A stretch of DNA of 64,000 bases, from NCBI RefSeq assembly GCF_004209755.1, contig NZ_CP035913.1, positions 4,216,001 to 4,280,000 on the forward strand, read 5' to 3'. How positions within the stretch are numbered: the stretch's first letter is position 1; each line of letters starts with the position of its first letter. Positions 19,757 to 29,400 of this stretch are shown in pieces. A model generated the notes under the pieces. It did not search any database and had not been told where the DNA came from. It worked only from the letters and a program-made list of their open reading frames with translations. A program made the translations under genes and the position numbers. Source of the DNA: Pseudoduganella lutea. GTDB taxonomy: Bacteria > Pseudomonadota > Gammaproteobacteria > Burkholderiales > Burkholderiaceae_D.

Positions 19757-20323
19757 ATGAGCTATCACATCACCCTGACCACCACGCGGCTCACGCTGCG
19801 CCCGCCGCGCCCCGGCGACGAAGACGACCTGTTCGCCCTCCACGGCGATCCCGAAGTGATGCGCTACTTCAGCGAGCCGGCGTGGACGGATCCGGAGCGC
19901 CCCGCCCGCCAGATCGCCGAGGATGCGGCGGCCTTTGCCGCGCGCGAGGCCTTCCGGTTCGCGATCGTGCTGAACGAAACGGGCCGGCAGATCGGCAATT
20001 GCGTCCTGTGCCGGCTGCACTGGACGAACCGGCGCGGCGAAGTCGGTTATGCGCTCAATCGCGCGCACTGGGGCAAGGGCTACATGAATGAGGCGCTGGC
20101 GGTGCTGCTGGAATTCGCGTTCGTCGAACTCGATCTGCACCGGCTGGAAGCGGACATCGACCCGCGCAACACGGCCTCGACGGGCGCGCTGGAGCGCCTC
20201 GGCTTCCAGCGCGAAGGCCTGTTGCGCGAGCGCTGGATCGTGGGCGGCGAGGTCTGCGATTCGCTGATGTATGGCCTGCTGCGACGGGAATGGCAAGAGC
20301 TGGCACCTCGACGCCAACGCTAG
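19757..20323 (+). CDS. GNAT acetyltransferase, RimJ/RimL-like
   Basis: A 188-aa single-domain N-acetyltransferase. The N-terminus 'TTTRLTLRPPRPGDEDDLFA' is the usual opening of the RimJ/RimL group. The acetyl-CoA region reads 'GEVGYALNRAHWGKGYMNEA', followed by 'LHRLEADIDPRNTASTGALE' and 'RLGFQREGLLRERW'. The group acetylates protein N-termini or small molecules; the substrate here is not predictable. Confidence 0.9.
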   Translation: MSYHITLTTTRLTLRPPRPGDEDDLFALHGDPEVMRYFSEPAWTDPERPARQIAEDAAAFAAREAFRFAIVLNETGRQIGNCVLCRLHWTNRRGEVGYALNRAHWGKGYMNEALAVLLEFAFVELDLHRLEADIDPRNTASTGALERLGFQREGLLRERWIVGGEVCDSLMYGLLRREWQELAPRRQR

Positions 20324-20333
20324 CGCCACCCGG

Positions 20334-20747
20334 TCATGGCCGCGTGCCGGCCGTGCGGAATTCCGATGCGATGCGGTCCTCGCCTGGTCGCTTGCCGATG
20401 CAGCCCTGGCTGGCGCCGCCGTTCAAGGGGCACTGTGCCATGCCGTCATCGGCCAGCCGCGCCGGCCGGCTCGCTGGCTGCGACGATGCCTGTGGCCGCT
20501 GTGCCCGGCGCGCCGGCGAAGCCTGCACGGGCGGCGGCGCTGGCACGAAGACCGGGGCCGGCCGCAGGAAAGCCGGCGGCGGTGGCGCGGGCAGGAAGAT
20601 TGGCAGGCCGAACGGCCCGTAGGGATGCGCCGCCGCGCCGGCACCGGACAGCAGGCCCGCCGCCAGCACCCAGCGGCGGGCCTGCGCCGCGGAGCTCCGG
20701 GGCGGTCGATGGAAGAAAGCGGGCAAGGCCATGCAGCGTGTGTTCAT
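20334..20747 (-). CDS. Hypothetical exported Pro/Ala-rich protein
   Basis: A 137-aa reading from the ATG at 20747 with an AGGGGA ribosome site. The N-terminal region (RRWVLAAGLLSGAGAAAH, about residues 24-41) looks like a Tat- or Sec-type signal, followed by a Pro-rich stretch (LPAPPPPAFLRPAPVFVPAP). The tail has two Cys in 'MAQCPLNGGASQGCIGKRP'. No family is recognised. Tail-to-tail with the GNAT gene, 10 bp apart. Because the region is G+C-rich and low in complexity, this could be a chance ORF, but the signal-like start and ribosome site favour a gene. Confidence 0.5.
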   Translation of the reverse strand: MNTRCMALPAFFHRPPRSSAAQARRWVLAAGLLSGAGAAAHPYGPFGLPIFLPAPPPPAFLRPAPVFVPAPPPVQASPARRAQRPQASSQPASRPARLADDGMAQCPLNGGASQGCIGKRPGEDRIASEFRTAGTRP

Positions 20748-20877
20748 GTCGGTTCCCCTGTCGAGGCCGCCGTTCTGCGCCGGCGGAGCGCCTGGTAACC
20801 GGATCATTATGACAATGCGCCGCGCTTTCCGTTACCCGGGAAAGGCAGGGCAGGAGGCCACCACAGGAAGCCATGAA

Positions 20878-20910
20878 AAGGGAGCCCCCACTTCGCAGGG
20901 TGTCTCCCTT
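20878..20910 (+). other. Stem-loop upstream of the response regulator
   Basis: AAGGGAG (20878-20884) pairs with CTCCCTT (20904-20910), with inner CAC/GTG pairing, 48 bp before the response-regulator start. It is either a leader hairpin or the end of an upstream transcript. Confidence 0.35.
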
Positions 20911-20958
20911 CGGGGAATTGCTCTACGATGAACGCTCCCATACCGGAACCGGAACACC

Positions 20959-21630
20959 ATGGAACCCGCATTTTTCCGCAATGCCCTGCTGGTGGAAGAC
21001 CAGGCGTTGACGCGGCAGGCATTGAAGACCCTGCTGGTCCAGTGCGATCCGCTGCTGTCGGTCGACGAGGCCGGCGACGTGGACACCTGCCTCGGCATGC
21101 TGGCCCGTGGTTCCTATGACCTGATGTTCCTCGATTACCAGCTCGGCAGGGGGCGTTCGGGCATGGAAGTGCTGCGCTGGGTCGCCGAGCACGACCTGCC
21201 GCTGCACACCATCATGCTGTCGGGGCAGGATGACCGCGACACGGTGATGGAATGCATCAAGGCCGGCGCCAGCGGGTTCATTTCCAAGAGCAGCGACGAA
21301 GGCAATCTGGTGTTCCGCTCGGCGCTCGACACCATCCTGCGCGGCCAGATCTACCTGCCGCACACGGCGATGGGCAAAGGCGGATTCAGCCCCGCGGCGC
21401 GGCCGGCGGCCAGTCTGGACGGCCTGGCCCTGTCCCCCAGGCTGGCTGAAACGCTCGGCTATATCTGCCAGGGCCTGTCGAACAAGTCGATCGCACGCAA
21501 GATGGGCTTGACGGAAAACACGGTCAAGGAATACAGCGGCGGGCTGCTGGAAAAATTCGGCGTGCGCCGGCGCACCGAACTGATCGTGGAAATGGCACGG
21601 CGCGGCATCGTCATTCCACGCAGCGGCTGA
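20959..21630 (+). CDS. NarL/LuxR-family response regulator
   Basis: A 223-aa transcription factor. In the receiver domain (1-120), the acidic pair E13/D14 precedes the phosphoacceptor D59 ('YDLMFLDYQLG'), and the conserved Lys is K110 ('GFISKSS'). The LuxR-type HTH is at about 150-215: 'LSPRLAETLGYICQGLSNKS' then 'IARKMGLTENTVKEYSGGLL'. Its 3' end overlaps the convergent hybrid kinase by 20 bp, so the two are probable partners despite opposite orientation. Confidence 0.94.
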   Translation: MEPAFFRNALLVEDQALTRQALKTLLVQCDPLLSVDEAGDVDTCLGMLARGSYDLMFLDYQLGRGRSGMEVLRWVAEHDLPLHTIMLSGQDDRDTVMECIKAGASGFISKSSDEGNLVFRSALDTILRGQIYLPHTAMGKGGFSPAARPAASLDGLALSPRLAETLGYICQGLSNKSIARKMGLTENTVKEYSGGLLEKFGVRRRTELIVEMARRGIVIPRSG

Positions 21631-23671
21631 CTTCCACCGGGCTTGTGCTGGCCTGGCTGACCGCCTGGGCAATCGCCGCTTTCAGCCGTTCCGGATGCAC
21701 AGGTTTGGACAACACGGCCACCGTGCGGCCGGCAAGGCTTGCCATCGCGGCCTCGACTTCGCCGGTCACGGCCAGCACCGGCGGGCACCGGTCGCCATCG
21801 CCGCAGGCCGGCAACAGGATATCGAGCACGTCGGCGGCTGTCGCCCCATCGGGCAGGCGGAAATCCGTGATGATCAGGTCCGGCACGCGTTCGAGCCCGG
21901 CCGCGAGCGTGCGCGCCTCGGCGATCCCCGCAGCCGTGTCCACGAGCATGCCCCATTGGCCCAGCAGCGCTTCCATGGCGGTCCGCACGAGGCAGTCGTC
22001 CTCGACGACCAGCACATACAGGCCATGCAGATCGGCCACCGCCGGATCGCCGGCGGGCGCCGGGTCGGTGCCCGCCATGCCGACACCGCGCGGCACGTCG
22101 ATCGAAAAACGGGTGCCAAGCCCCACCGCGGACTTGAACTCGAGCCGGTGTTCCGGCAACAGCGCGACCATGGCGCTGACGATGGACAGGCCCAGGCCCA
22201 GGCCTTTTTCGCGATCGCGCTCCGCATTGTCGAGCTGCACGAACGGTTCGAACACGCGGTGCCATTGCTGGGCCGGGATGCCGATGCCGTTATCCATCAC
22301 GTCGATGCGAATCCGGGTCTGCAGCCGCACGGCACCGATCAGGACGAAGGCGCCGCGGGCTCCATCGTGGCGGGCATACTTGATGCCATTGCTGACCAGG
22401 TTGCGCACGATGCGGCTCAACATCTGCCGGTCGCTGACCACGACGATCGGGGCCACCGGCATGCGCGCGTGCAGCGCCACGCCGCGGCTCTGCGCGAACG
22501 AGCCGAGTTCCGCCACGGCTTCGCGCAGCAGGTCGTTGATGTCGAAATGGGAAAGGTCGGGCGCGACAAAGCCCGATTCGAGGCGCGACAGGTCGAGGAC
22601 CGCATTGAAGGTCGTCGCCATCGTGCGCGCCGAGCGGATCGACAGCACCGTCAGCCGCTTCGCCTCGCCCGTGTCGCCGCTGTCGAGGGCGCGCTGCATG
22701 GCCTCGAGCGCCAGGCCCAGGCCGAACATCGGCTGGCGCAGGTCGTGCGCGGCGGCGGCCAGGAACCGGGCGGTTTCCTGGCTCGCCCGCAGGGCCTGGC
22801 TGCGCTGCTCATCCTTCAGCCGGATCAGCGCCTGCGCCTTGATCTGGTTTTCTTCCTTCTCGTCGGCGAGCTGGGCATTTCTCCTGCCGAGCCGTGCGTT
22901 CATCTGCGACAGTTCGCACTCCTGCTGGAACTGGCGCCGGGCGTTCCGTTCCAGCTTGATCGACATGCCGAGCCCGATCGCCACCATGTTCGCCAGGAAC
23001 AGGATGCCATACCCCACTTCGGGCAGCAGGCCGCCCCGTCCGGTACCGAGCAGGGCGCCATGCGTGGCAATGACGGCGCCAAGCGTGGCCAGGCCGGCCA
23101 GCATGACCGGCCGCGCCCGCAAGTGCAGGAAGCCGAACAGGTAGAACGTCGCCATGCACAGCGCGACGAAATAACCGTTGAAGGCGATGGAGGGCGGAAC
23201 GAGCGCGATCATCAGCAACTCGCCGGCCACGACCACCGCCACGCCGGACAGCAACGTGGCATGCGCCGTGCGGTCGTTGCAGAAGGCGGCCGTCAGCGAC
23301 TTCAGCACGCAATGGAGCAGCACGGCGCAGATGACGGCCCGGCACAGCCACACTTGTGCGAGAGGAAAACCGTCGACCTGACGGAAAAGGAAATAATCGA
23401 AGACCGCGAATACCAGCAGGATCAGCAGGGCAAGGAGGGCGGCCGCGCGGCGAAACGGCGCGAAGCGGTGCCCGTAATCGACCAGGAAGCGGTGCTCCAT
23501 GTCGCTCGGAAACGGCGCCGGCAGCGTGAAGGTCTCGCGCAGGCTGCGCAGGGCGGCGGCGCTGCGCGAGCGCAGGCGCGACACCCTGCGCAGCCTGCGC
23601 CGGGCTGCCGCCTGCCACGAGGCCGGCAGCTTCGCTCCCTGCCGGGCGATCAAGCACGAAAGCGATCCCAA
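21611..23671 (-). CDS. Hybrid sensor histidine kinase with C-terminal receiver
   Basis: About 686 aa if begun at TTG 23671, which follows GGGGAGGGATC; TTG 23719 and ATG 23500 are alternatives. Six or so hydrophobic segments (about 75-230) form the sensor, followed by a coiled coil. The kinase core has the H-box 'AAAHDLRQPMFGLGLAL' (H309), the N-box 'RNLVSNGIKYA', G1 'DVMDNGIGIP' and G2 'GLGLGLSIV'. A receiver follows with D603 ('LIITDFRLPDG') and Lys in 'AVLSKPVHP'. The HDLRQP H-box is that of NodV/ATP-hybrid kinases that often pair with a LuxR regulator, which is the convergent neighbour here. Confidence 0.9.
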   Translation of the reverse strand: MGSLSCLIARQGAKLPASWQAAARRRLRRVSRLRSRSAAALRSLRETFTLPAPFPSDMEHRFLVDYGHRFAPFRRAAALLALLILLVFAVFDYFLFRQVDGFPLAQVWLCRAVICAVLLHCVLKSLTAAFCNDRTAHATLLSGVAVVVAGELLMIALVPPSIAFNGYFVALCMATFYLFGFLHLRARPVMLAGLATLGAVIATHGALLGTGRGGLLPEVGYGILFLANMVAIGLGMSIKLERNARRQFQQECELSQMNARLGRRNAQLADEKEENQIKAQALIRLKDEQRSQALRASQETARFLAAAAHDLRQPMFGLGLALEAMQRALDSGDTGEAKRLTVLSIRSARTMATTFNAVLDLSRLESGFVAPDLSHFDINDLLREAVAELGSFAQSRGVALHARMPVAPIVVVSDRQMLSRIVRNLVSNGIKYARHDGARGAFVLIGAVRLQTRIRIDVMDNGIGIPAQQWHRVFEPFVQLDNAERDREKGLGLGLSIVSAMVALLPEHRLEFKSAVGLGTRFSIDVPRGVGMAGTDPAPAGDPAVADLHGLYVLVVEDDCLVRTAMEALLGQWGMLVDTAAGIAEARTLAAGLERVPDLIITDFRLPDGATAADVLDILLPACGDGDRCPPVLAVTGEVEAAMASLAGRTVAVLSKPVHPERLKAAIAQAVSQASTSPVEVSRCVE

Positions 23672-23755
23672 GATCCCTCCCCGCGTTATGATTTCCCTGT
23701 CACGATAGCACGTCGACAAGTGGTAGCGGTGGTCGCGGCGCCACGTTCCAGCGGG

Positions 23756-25357
23756 TCACCTGGCGAGCCGGCGCACGGGCGTGCCGGCCGCCGGTGCGCC
23801 GGCCGCCGTCTCCTCGAGCTGGAACCTGTCGACGACGCCGGCCAGGTGGTCGGCCTGCATGCGCAGCGACTGTGCGGCCTCGGTGGCCTGTTCGACCAGC
23901 GCGGCGTTGCGCACCGTCATCTCATCGAGCTGGCCGATGGCTTTGCCCACCGATTCGATGTCGCTGCTCTGGGCCCGCGTGACGCTCGAGATATCCTGCA
24001 TGATCGCCGACACGCGGGCGATGCCGGTGACGACCTCCTTCATCGTGGTCCCCGCCGCGCCGACGAGTACGGTGCCGGTGTCGACCTTGGCCACCGAATC
24101 CTCGATCAACTGTTTGACTTCCTTCGCGGCGGCGGCTGAACGGTGCGCCAGGCTGCGCACTTCGCTGGCGACGACCGCGAAGCCACGCCCCTGTTCGCCG
24201 GCGCGTGCCGCTTCCACCGCCGCATTCAGCGCCAGGATATTGGTCTGGAACGCGATGCCATCGATGACGGCGATGATGTCGACGATCTTCTTCGACGACG
24301 CGCCGATCAGGTTCATCGTAGCGACGATGCTGTCCACCGCCTCGCCGCCCTGGCGCGACACATCCGACGCCTGCCGCGACAGCGTGCTGGCTTCCTCCGC
24401 ATAGCCCGCATTGGCACGCACCGAGCCGACCAGTTGCTCCATCGAGGCCGCAACCCGCGCCAGCGCGCCGGCCTGCGCCTCGGTGCGGTCCGACAGGTCG
24501 GCATTGCCGGCGGCGATGCCGGCCGAAGCCGAGGTGATCGCCACCGTACCGCTGCGCACATCCGTCACGATGCCGGCCAGGCCATCGCGCATCGTGCCCA
24601 TCGCATGCAGCAGGCTTTTCGGATGGGCGCCGCCCGTCTCCACGGGACGGTGCAGCTCGCCGCGGGCGATGGCGCGCGCCACACCGGCCGCATAGCCTGG
24701 TTCGCCGCCCAGTTGGCGCAGCAGGCCGCGCACGATGGCGGTACCGACCAGCACGCACAGCAGGGCGCTGACGATGGCCAGCGTGCCGATCCACCAGCCT
24801 GCCGTATCGGCCTTCTCGGCGGCGGCATCGGTCGCCACGCGGTTACGCTCTTTCAGCTCGTTCATCAGCACATCGATGTCGGCCACGATGGTGCGGCGCA
24901 GCGGGCTGCACTCCTCCATGAGGAAGGTGCCGTACTGTTCCATCTCGCCGGCCACGCGGTATTTGCGCGGGCGTTCGAGTTCGCGCGCCATCTGCAGCAT
25001 GCCATCGCGCACCTTCGTGAACTTCGGATTGTCACGCAACAGCGGCTCCAGCCTGCCCAGTTCCGCCAGGTACAACGCCTTCTCGCGGTCGAGGATGTCG
25101 AGTTCGCGCATGGCTGCATCGTCATCGCGGAAGATGTAGGCATTGCGCGCCGCCATGCCGGTCTGCGCCAGCGCTTCGCGCGCGTTGACGAGCGGGTCGA
25201 ACTCCAGGCGCCGCAAATCGTTCGCGTTGTCGAGCGCGGCATCGATCTGGTTGACGCGCGAAATGGCCACGAGGGCAAGGATGGCGGTAAACAGCATGAC
25301 CAGCGCAAACGCGGAATAGAGCTTGGTGGCGATACTGGCGTGACGGTAGGTGAGCAT
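23756..25357 (-). CDS. Methyl-accepting chemotaxis protein
   Basis: A 533-aa chemoreceptor. One membrane helix is at 10-30 ([20 protein letters not shown]). The periplasmic part (about 31-188) is a four-helix bundle with '[20 protein letters not shown]', the MCP-type bundle common in betaproteobacteria. The second helix is at 189-210, then HAMP and the signalling hairpin with '[20 protein letters not shown]' and '[16 protein letters not shown]'. The C-terminus lacks a CheR-tethering pentapeptide. The upstream region shares a divergent promoter zone with the HTH-GAF gene. Confidence 0.94.
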   Translation of the reverse strand: MLTYRHASIATKLYSAFALVMLFTAILALVAISRVNQIDAALDNANDLRRLEFDPLVNAREALAQTGMAARNAYIFRDDDAAMRELDILDREKALYLAELGRLEPLLRDNPKFTKVRDGMLQMARELERPRKYRVAGEMEQYGTFLMEECSPLRRTIVADIDVLMNELKERNRVATDAAAEKADTAGWWIGTLAIVSALLCVLVGTAIVRGLLRQLGGEPGYAAGVARAIARGELHRPVETGGAHPKSLLHAMGTMRDGLAGIVTDVRSGTVAITSASAGIAAGNADLSDRTEAQAGALARVAASMEQLVGSVRANAGYAEEASTLSRQASDVSRQGGEAVDSIVATMNLIGASSKKIVDIIAVIDGIAFQTNILALNAAVEAARAGEQGRGFAVVASEVRSLAHRSAAAAKEVKQLIEDSVAKVDTGTVLVGAAGTTMKEVVTGIARVSAIMQDISSVTRAQSSDIESVGKAIGQLDEMTVRNAALVEQATEAAQSLRMQADHLAGVVDRFQLEETAAGAPAAGTPVRRLAR

Positions 25358-25463
25358 GGCGGGCTTTGAATTTGACGGATTTGATTGAAATCATGCCTCA
25401 ATAATTTCCATCAATCAACACAAATTGCTGAATTTAAGGATTTGTTGTGCGTTCCCATCAAAA

Positions 25464-25493
25464 TCGTCAAATTGCCTTGCCAGCCCGTATACT
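25464..25493 (+). promoter_or_regulatory. Candidate promoter of the HTH-GAF gene
   Basis: TCGTCA (25464-25469), an 18-bp spacer and TATACT (25488-25493). The start codon is at 25515. The -10 box is good and the -35 box weak. Confidence 0.4.
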
Positions 25494-25514
25494 GTTGCCT
25501 CACAAGGTTGCACC

Positions 25515-26285
25515 ATGAACACTACCGACGACCCGATTCTCACCACCACTGCCGCGGCGCGCCTGCTGGGCGTTGCCACCAGTACTGTCCAGACGTGGAT
25601 GGAAAGCGGCGCGATCGCCTCCTGGAAAACACCCGGCGGGCACCGCCGCACCCGGCTTTCCGCCATCCAGGGTCTGCTGGAGCGTTCCCCCGGCCAGCCT
25701 TCGGCCACCGTCGGGCAGGCCATCGAGGCGGCGCTGTCGCCGGCATCGCCCCCCTTGTCTTCCTTATCCCCCTTGTCCGCCGAATTTTCGCCGCGTCGGG
25801 CGCCGGCCTATCCAGCGGGCAGGGACGAGGCGACGCGGCTGGTGGCGCTGTCCGCCTCCGGCCTCGTCGACACGCCGCCCGAGGCCCGCTTCGACCGCAT
25901 CGTGCGTCTCGCCGCGCAGGTGACCGGCTCGCCGATCGCGCTCGTGTCGCTGCTCACTTCGACCCGGCAGTGGTTCAAGGCGCGCGTGGGGCTGGACGCG
26001 CAGGAAACGCCGCGCGAGTGGGCGTTCTGCTCGCACGCCATCCTGGGCGGCGAACCGTTCGTGGTGGAAGATGCGGCAGCCGACCCGCGTTTCCGCGACA
26101 ACCCGCTCGTGCAGGGCGATCCGAAGATCCGCTTCTATGCGGGCGTGCCGCTGCGTGACCCGGAGGGCCAGGCGCTCGGCACACTGTGCGTGATCGACCG
26201 CGAACCGCGCAAGCTGCGCAGCGCCGAACTGCAGGCGCTGATCGACCTTGCCGATATCGCTTCGGAAGAAGTAAGCAAGAAGTAA
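25515..26285 (+). CDS. MerR/excisionase-type HTH fused to a GAF domain
   Basis: A 256-aa protein from the ATG at 25515. Residues about 8-50 are a BldC/MerR-like DNA-binding motif: 'TTTAAARLLGVATSTVQTWM' then 'ESGAIASWKTPGGHRRTR'. A linker rich in Ser/Pro leads to a GAF domain (about 105-250) of the kind that often precedes GGDEF or kinase modules: 'FDRIVRLAAQVTGSPIALVS', 'EWAFCSHAI', 'FYAGVPLRDPEGQALGTLCV'. The fusion suggests a ligand-responsive regulator. It is divergent from the chemoreceptor. The frame is open 90 bp upstream but with no start signal. Confidence 0.85.
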   Translation: MNTTDDPILTTTAAARLLGVATSTVQTWMESGAIASWKTPGGHRRTRLSAIQGLLERSPGQPSATVGQAIEAALSPASPPLSSLSPLSAEFSPRRAPAYPAGRDEATRLVALSASGLVDTPPEARFDRIVRLAAQVTGSPIALVSLLTSTRQWFKARVGLDAQETPREWAFCSHAILGGEPFVVEDAAADPRFRDNPLVQGDPKIRFYAGVPLRDPEGQALGTLCVIDREPRKLRSAELQALIDLADIASEEVSKK

Positions 26286-26305
26286 CCCCACCGTTGCCAC
26301 ACCCC

Positions 26306-26410
26306 AAAACCGGGGACGTACCCTGGTTTTGAGGAAAAACCAGGGACGTACCCCTGTTTAATGGAAACTGTGTCGATGTTGCCTCTAAACAGGGGTACGT
26401 CCCCAGTTTT
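26306..26410. repeat. REP/BIME-like cluster, three GACGTACC palindromes
   Basis: Three near-identical 25-bp units with core GGGACGTACCC and A-rich/T-rich ends: 26306-26330, 26336-26360 (same orientation) and 26386-26410 (opposite orientation). They fill most of the gap between the convergent HTH-GAF gene and the RND permease. The mirrored layout is that of bacterial interspersed mosaic elements. Confidence 0.85.
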
Positions 26411-26426
26411 GCCGAGCGGTTATGTA

Positions 26427-29400
26427 TCAGTGGCCGCCGGCCTTGCCGGGCTCGGTCGCTTGCGGCAGGTTGGCCGCCTCGCCATGCGGCTGGTCGGCGT
26501 GCGGATGGTCCTTGTGGCGCAGCTTGCGCACCATGCGCCCGAGCCAGTGCTCGATGTCGTCGACGTACGTGAACACGGCCGGCACTACCAGAAGGCTCAG
26601 CAAGGTGGACGTGATCAGGCCGCCGATCACCGTGATCGCCATCGGCGCGCGGAAGCTGGGGTCGGCGCCCAGGCCAAGCGCCAGCGGCATCATGCCGGCG
26701 CCCATCGCGATCGTCGTCATCAGGATCGGGCGGCTCCGCTTGTGGCACGCATCCACCAGCGCCTCGGTGCGCGTCATGCCGGCGTCGCGCGCCAGGATCG
26801 CGTAGTCGACCAGCAGGATCGAGTTCTTCGTCACGATCCCCATCAGCATGATCAGGCCGATCATCGACGGCATCGAGAGCGCGCTGCCGGTGATGAGCAG
26901 CAGCACGATGGCGCCGCCGATGGACAATGGCAGCGCGGCCAGGATCGTCACCGGCTGCATGAAGTCCTTGAACAGCAGTACCAGCACGCCATAGATGCAC
27001 AGCACGCCGATCGCCATCGCGATGCCGAAGCTGGCGAACAGCGACGCCATTTCCTGTGCATCGCCCAGTTCGGCGATGCGCACGTTCGGCGGCAGGTTGG
27101 CCAGCGAAGGCAGCTTGCGCGCCTCGGCGTTCAGTTCGCCCAGCGTGCGGCTGCCCAGTTCCACGTCCAGCGTCACGTTGCGGCTGCGGTTCAGGCGGTC
27201 GATCTGCGCCGGGCCCGATTCCATCGTGATCGTGGCCACGTTGGCCAGCAGCACGGGGCCGTTCCGGCCCGGCACGGTCAGGCGGCCGATCGCGTCGAGG
27301 TCGGCGCGCACGTAATCGGGCAGCTTCACGCGGATCGGTACCTGGCGTTCCGGCAGGTTCATTTTCGTGAGGTCGAAGTCGTAGTCGCCGGCCGTGGCCA
27401 CGCGCACCGTTTCGCCGATCGACGCGGCCGTTACGCCCAGGTCGGCGGCGCGGGCGAAGTCGGGGCGCACGATGATCTCCGGCCGCACCAGCGACGCCGA
27501 CGACGTCACGTTGCCGATGCCGGACAAGGTGCGCAGCTCGCGCTCGGCACGGCGCGCGGCCGCGATCAGCGCATCGGGATCTTCCGACTGCAGCACGAGC
27601 TGCATCTTCACGCCGGTATCGGGCGGGCCCACCGTGAAGCGGGCGCCGGCGATATTGGCCAGCTGGCGGCGCAGCAGCGAATCGATTTCCGCCATCGTTT
27701 CATCGCGGTCGGTGCGGTGCACGGTGGTGATCGTCAGCACCGCGCGGCGTGCCTCGGCCGCGGCGCCGGGCGCGAACGCATCGCCGGAAGAACCGCCGCC
27801 GATCGAACTGAACACACCGGTCACCCCGGGCACCCGCATCGCGGCCAGGCGTGCCTGCTCGGCCACTTCACGCGTTTGCGCCAGCGTGGAGCCGGGCGGC
27901 AGTTCGGCGTTCACCTGCGTCTGCGCGCGGTCGGCCGGCGGCACGAAGCCGGTTGGCAGCAGCCCCACCAGCATGATCGAGCAGACAAAGAAGATGGCCG
28001 ACGCCAGCGCGGTGAACATGCGGTGCTTCAGGCACCATTTCATGGTGCGCATGTAGCGCGACATGATCGGACCGTCTTCTTCCACGTGGCCCGGATGCTT
28101 CGGCTTGTGCGGTTTCAGCAGGTAGGCGGCCATCATCGGCGTCAGCAGCCGCGCCACCACCAGCGACGCCAGCACGGCCAGCACGGCGGTCCAGCCGAAC
28201 TGCTTGAAGAACTTGCCGGGAATGCCGCCCATGAACGCGGTCGGCAGGAACACGGCCACCAGCGCGAACGTGGTGGCGATGACCGCCATGCCGATTTCGT
28301 CGGCAGCTTCCAGCGCCGCCTGCATCGGCGTCTTGCCCATGGCCAGGTGGCGCTCGATGTTCTCGATTTCCACGATCGCATCGTCGACCAGCACGCCCAC
28401 GACGAGCGCCAGCGACAGCAGCGTGACCGTGTTCAGCGTGTAGCCGAACCAGTAGATGCCGAGGAAGGCGGGCAGCACGGACAACGGCAGCGCGGCCGAT
28501 GCCACCAGCGTGGCGCGCCAGTCGCGCAGGAACCAGAACACCACGATCACGGCCAGGATCGCGCCTTCGTACAGCAGCTCCATCGAGCCCTCGAAGTTCT
28601 CCTCGACGGGGAAGGCGTTGTCGATCACCTGCTTCAGTTCCAGGTTCGGATGCGCCTTGCGCAGTTCCTCCACCGCTTCCTGCACGCCGTCCTCCACCGC
28701 CGTTTCGCTGGCGCCCTTGGTGCGGAACACTTCGAATGCCACCACCGGCTTGCCGTCCTGCGTGGCGATCGCGCGCGGTTCGGCGATCGTGTCGGTCACT
28801 TTCGCCACCTGGTCGAGGCGCACGTGGCGGCCATCGCCCAGCGGGATGTCCATGCGCGCCAGTTCCTGGGCCGACTGCACGGTGCCGATCGTGCGCACCG
28901 ACTGCTCCGCGCCGGACACGTCACCGCGGCCGCCCGGGGCTTCGCGCTGCACCAGCCGCAGCTGGCGCGACACGTCGAGCGCCGACACGCGCAGCGCGGC
29001 CATCTGGGCGTCGTCCAGTTCCACGCGGATCTCGCGGTCCACGCCGCCCACGCGGTTGACGGAACCCACGCCGGGCACCGTCAGCAGACGCTTCGCCACG
29101 GTGTTATCGACGAACCACGACAGGTCGGCATCGTCGACGGGCGTGGAGCCCGGCTTGTTCACGGCAACGTACGTGGTGATCACCCGGCCGGCCGTGGACA
29201 CCTTGCTGACGACGGGTTCGCGCAGTTCGGCCGGCATGTCGGCGCGCACCTGCGACACGGCGTCGCGCACTTCGTTGACACCGTCCGAGATGTTCTTTTC
29301 AAGGATGAACTCCACGGTGATCGTGGCCACGCCGTCGAGCACCTTGGTGTAGATGTTCTTCACGCCTTGCAGCGTGGCGACCGAATCCTCGATCTTGCGC

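Noticed and set aside
21695..24139. 814-codon plus-strand frame across the kinase and chemoreceptor
   Set aside because: It runs antisense through two well-supported genes and contains only shadow composition.
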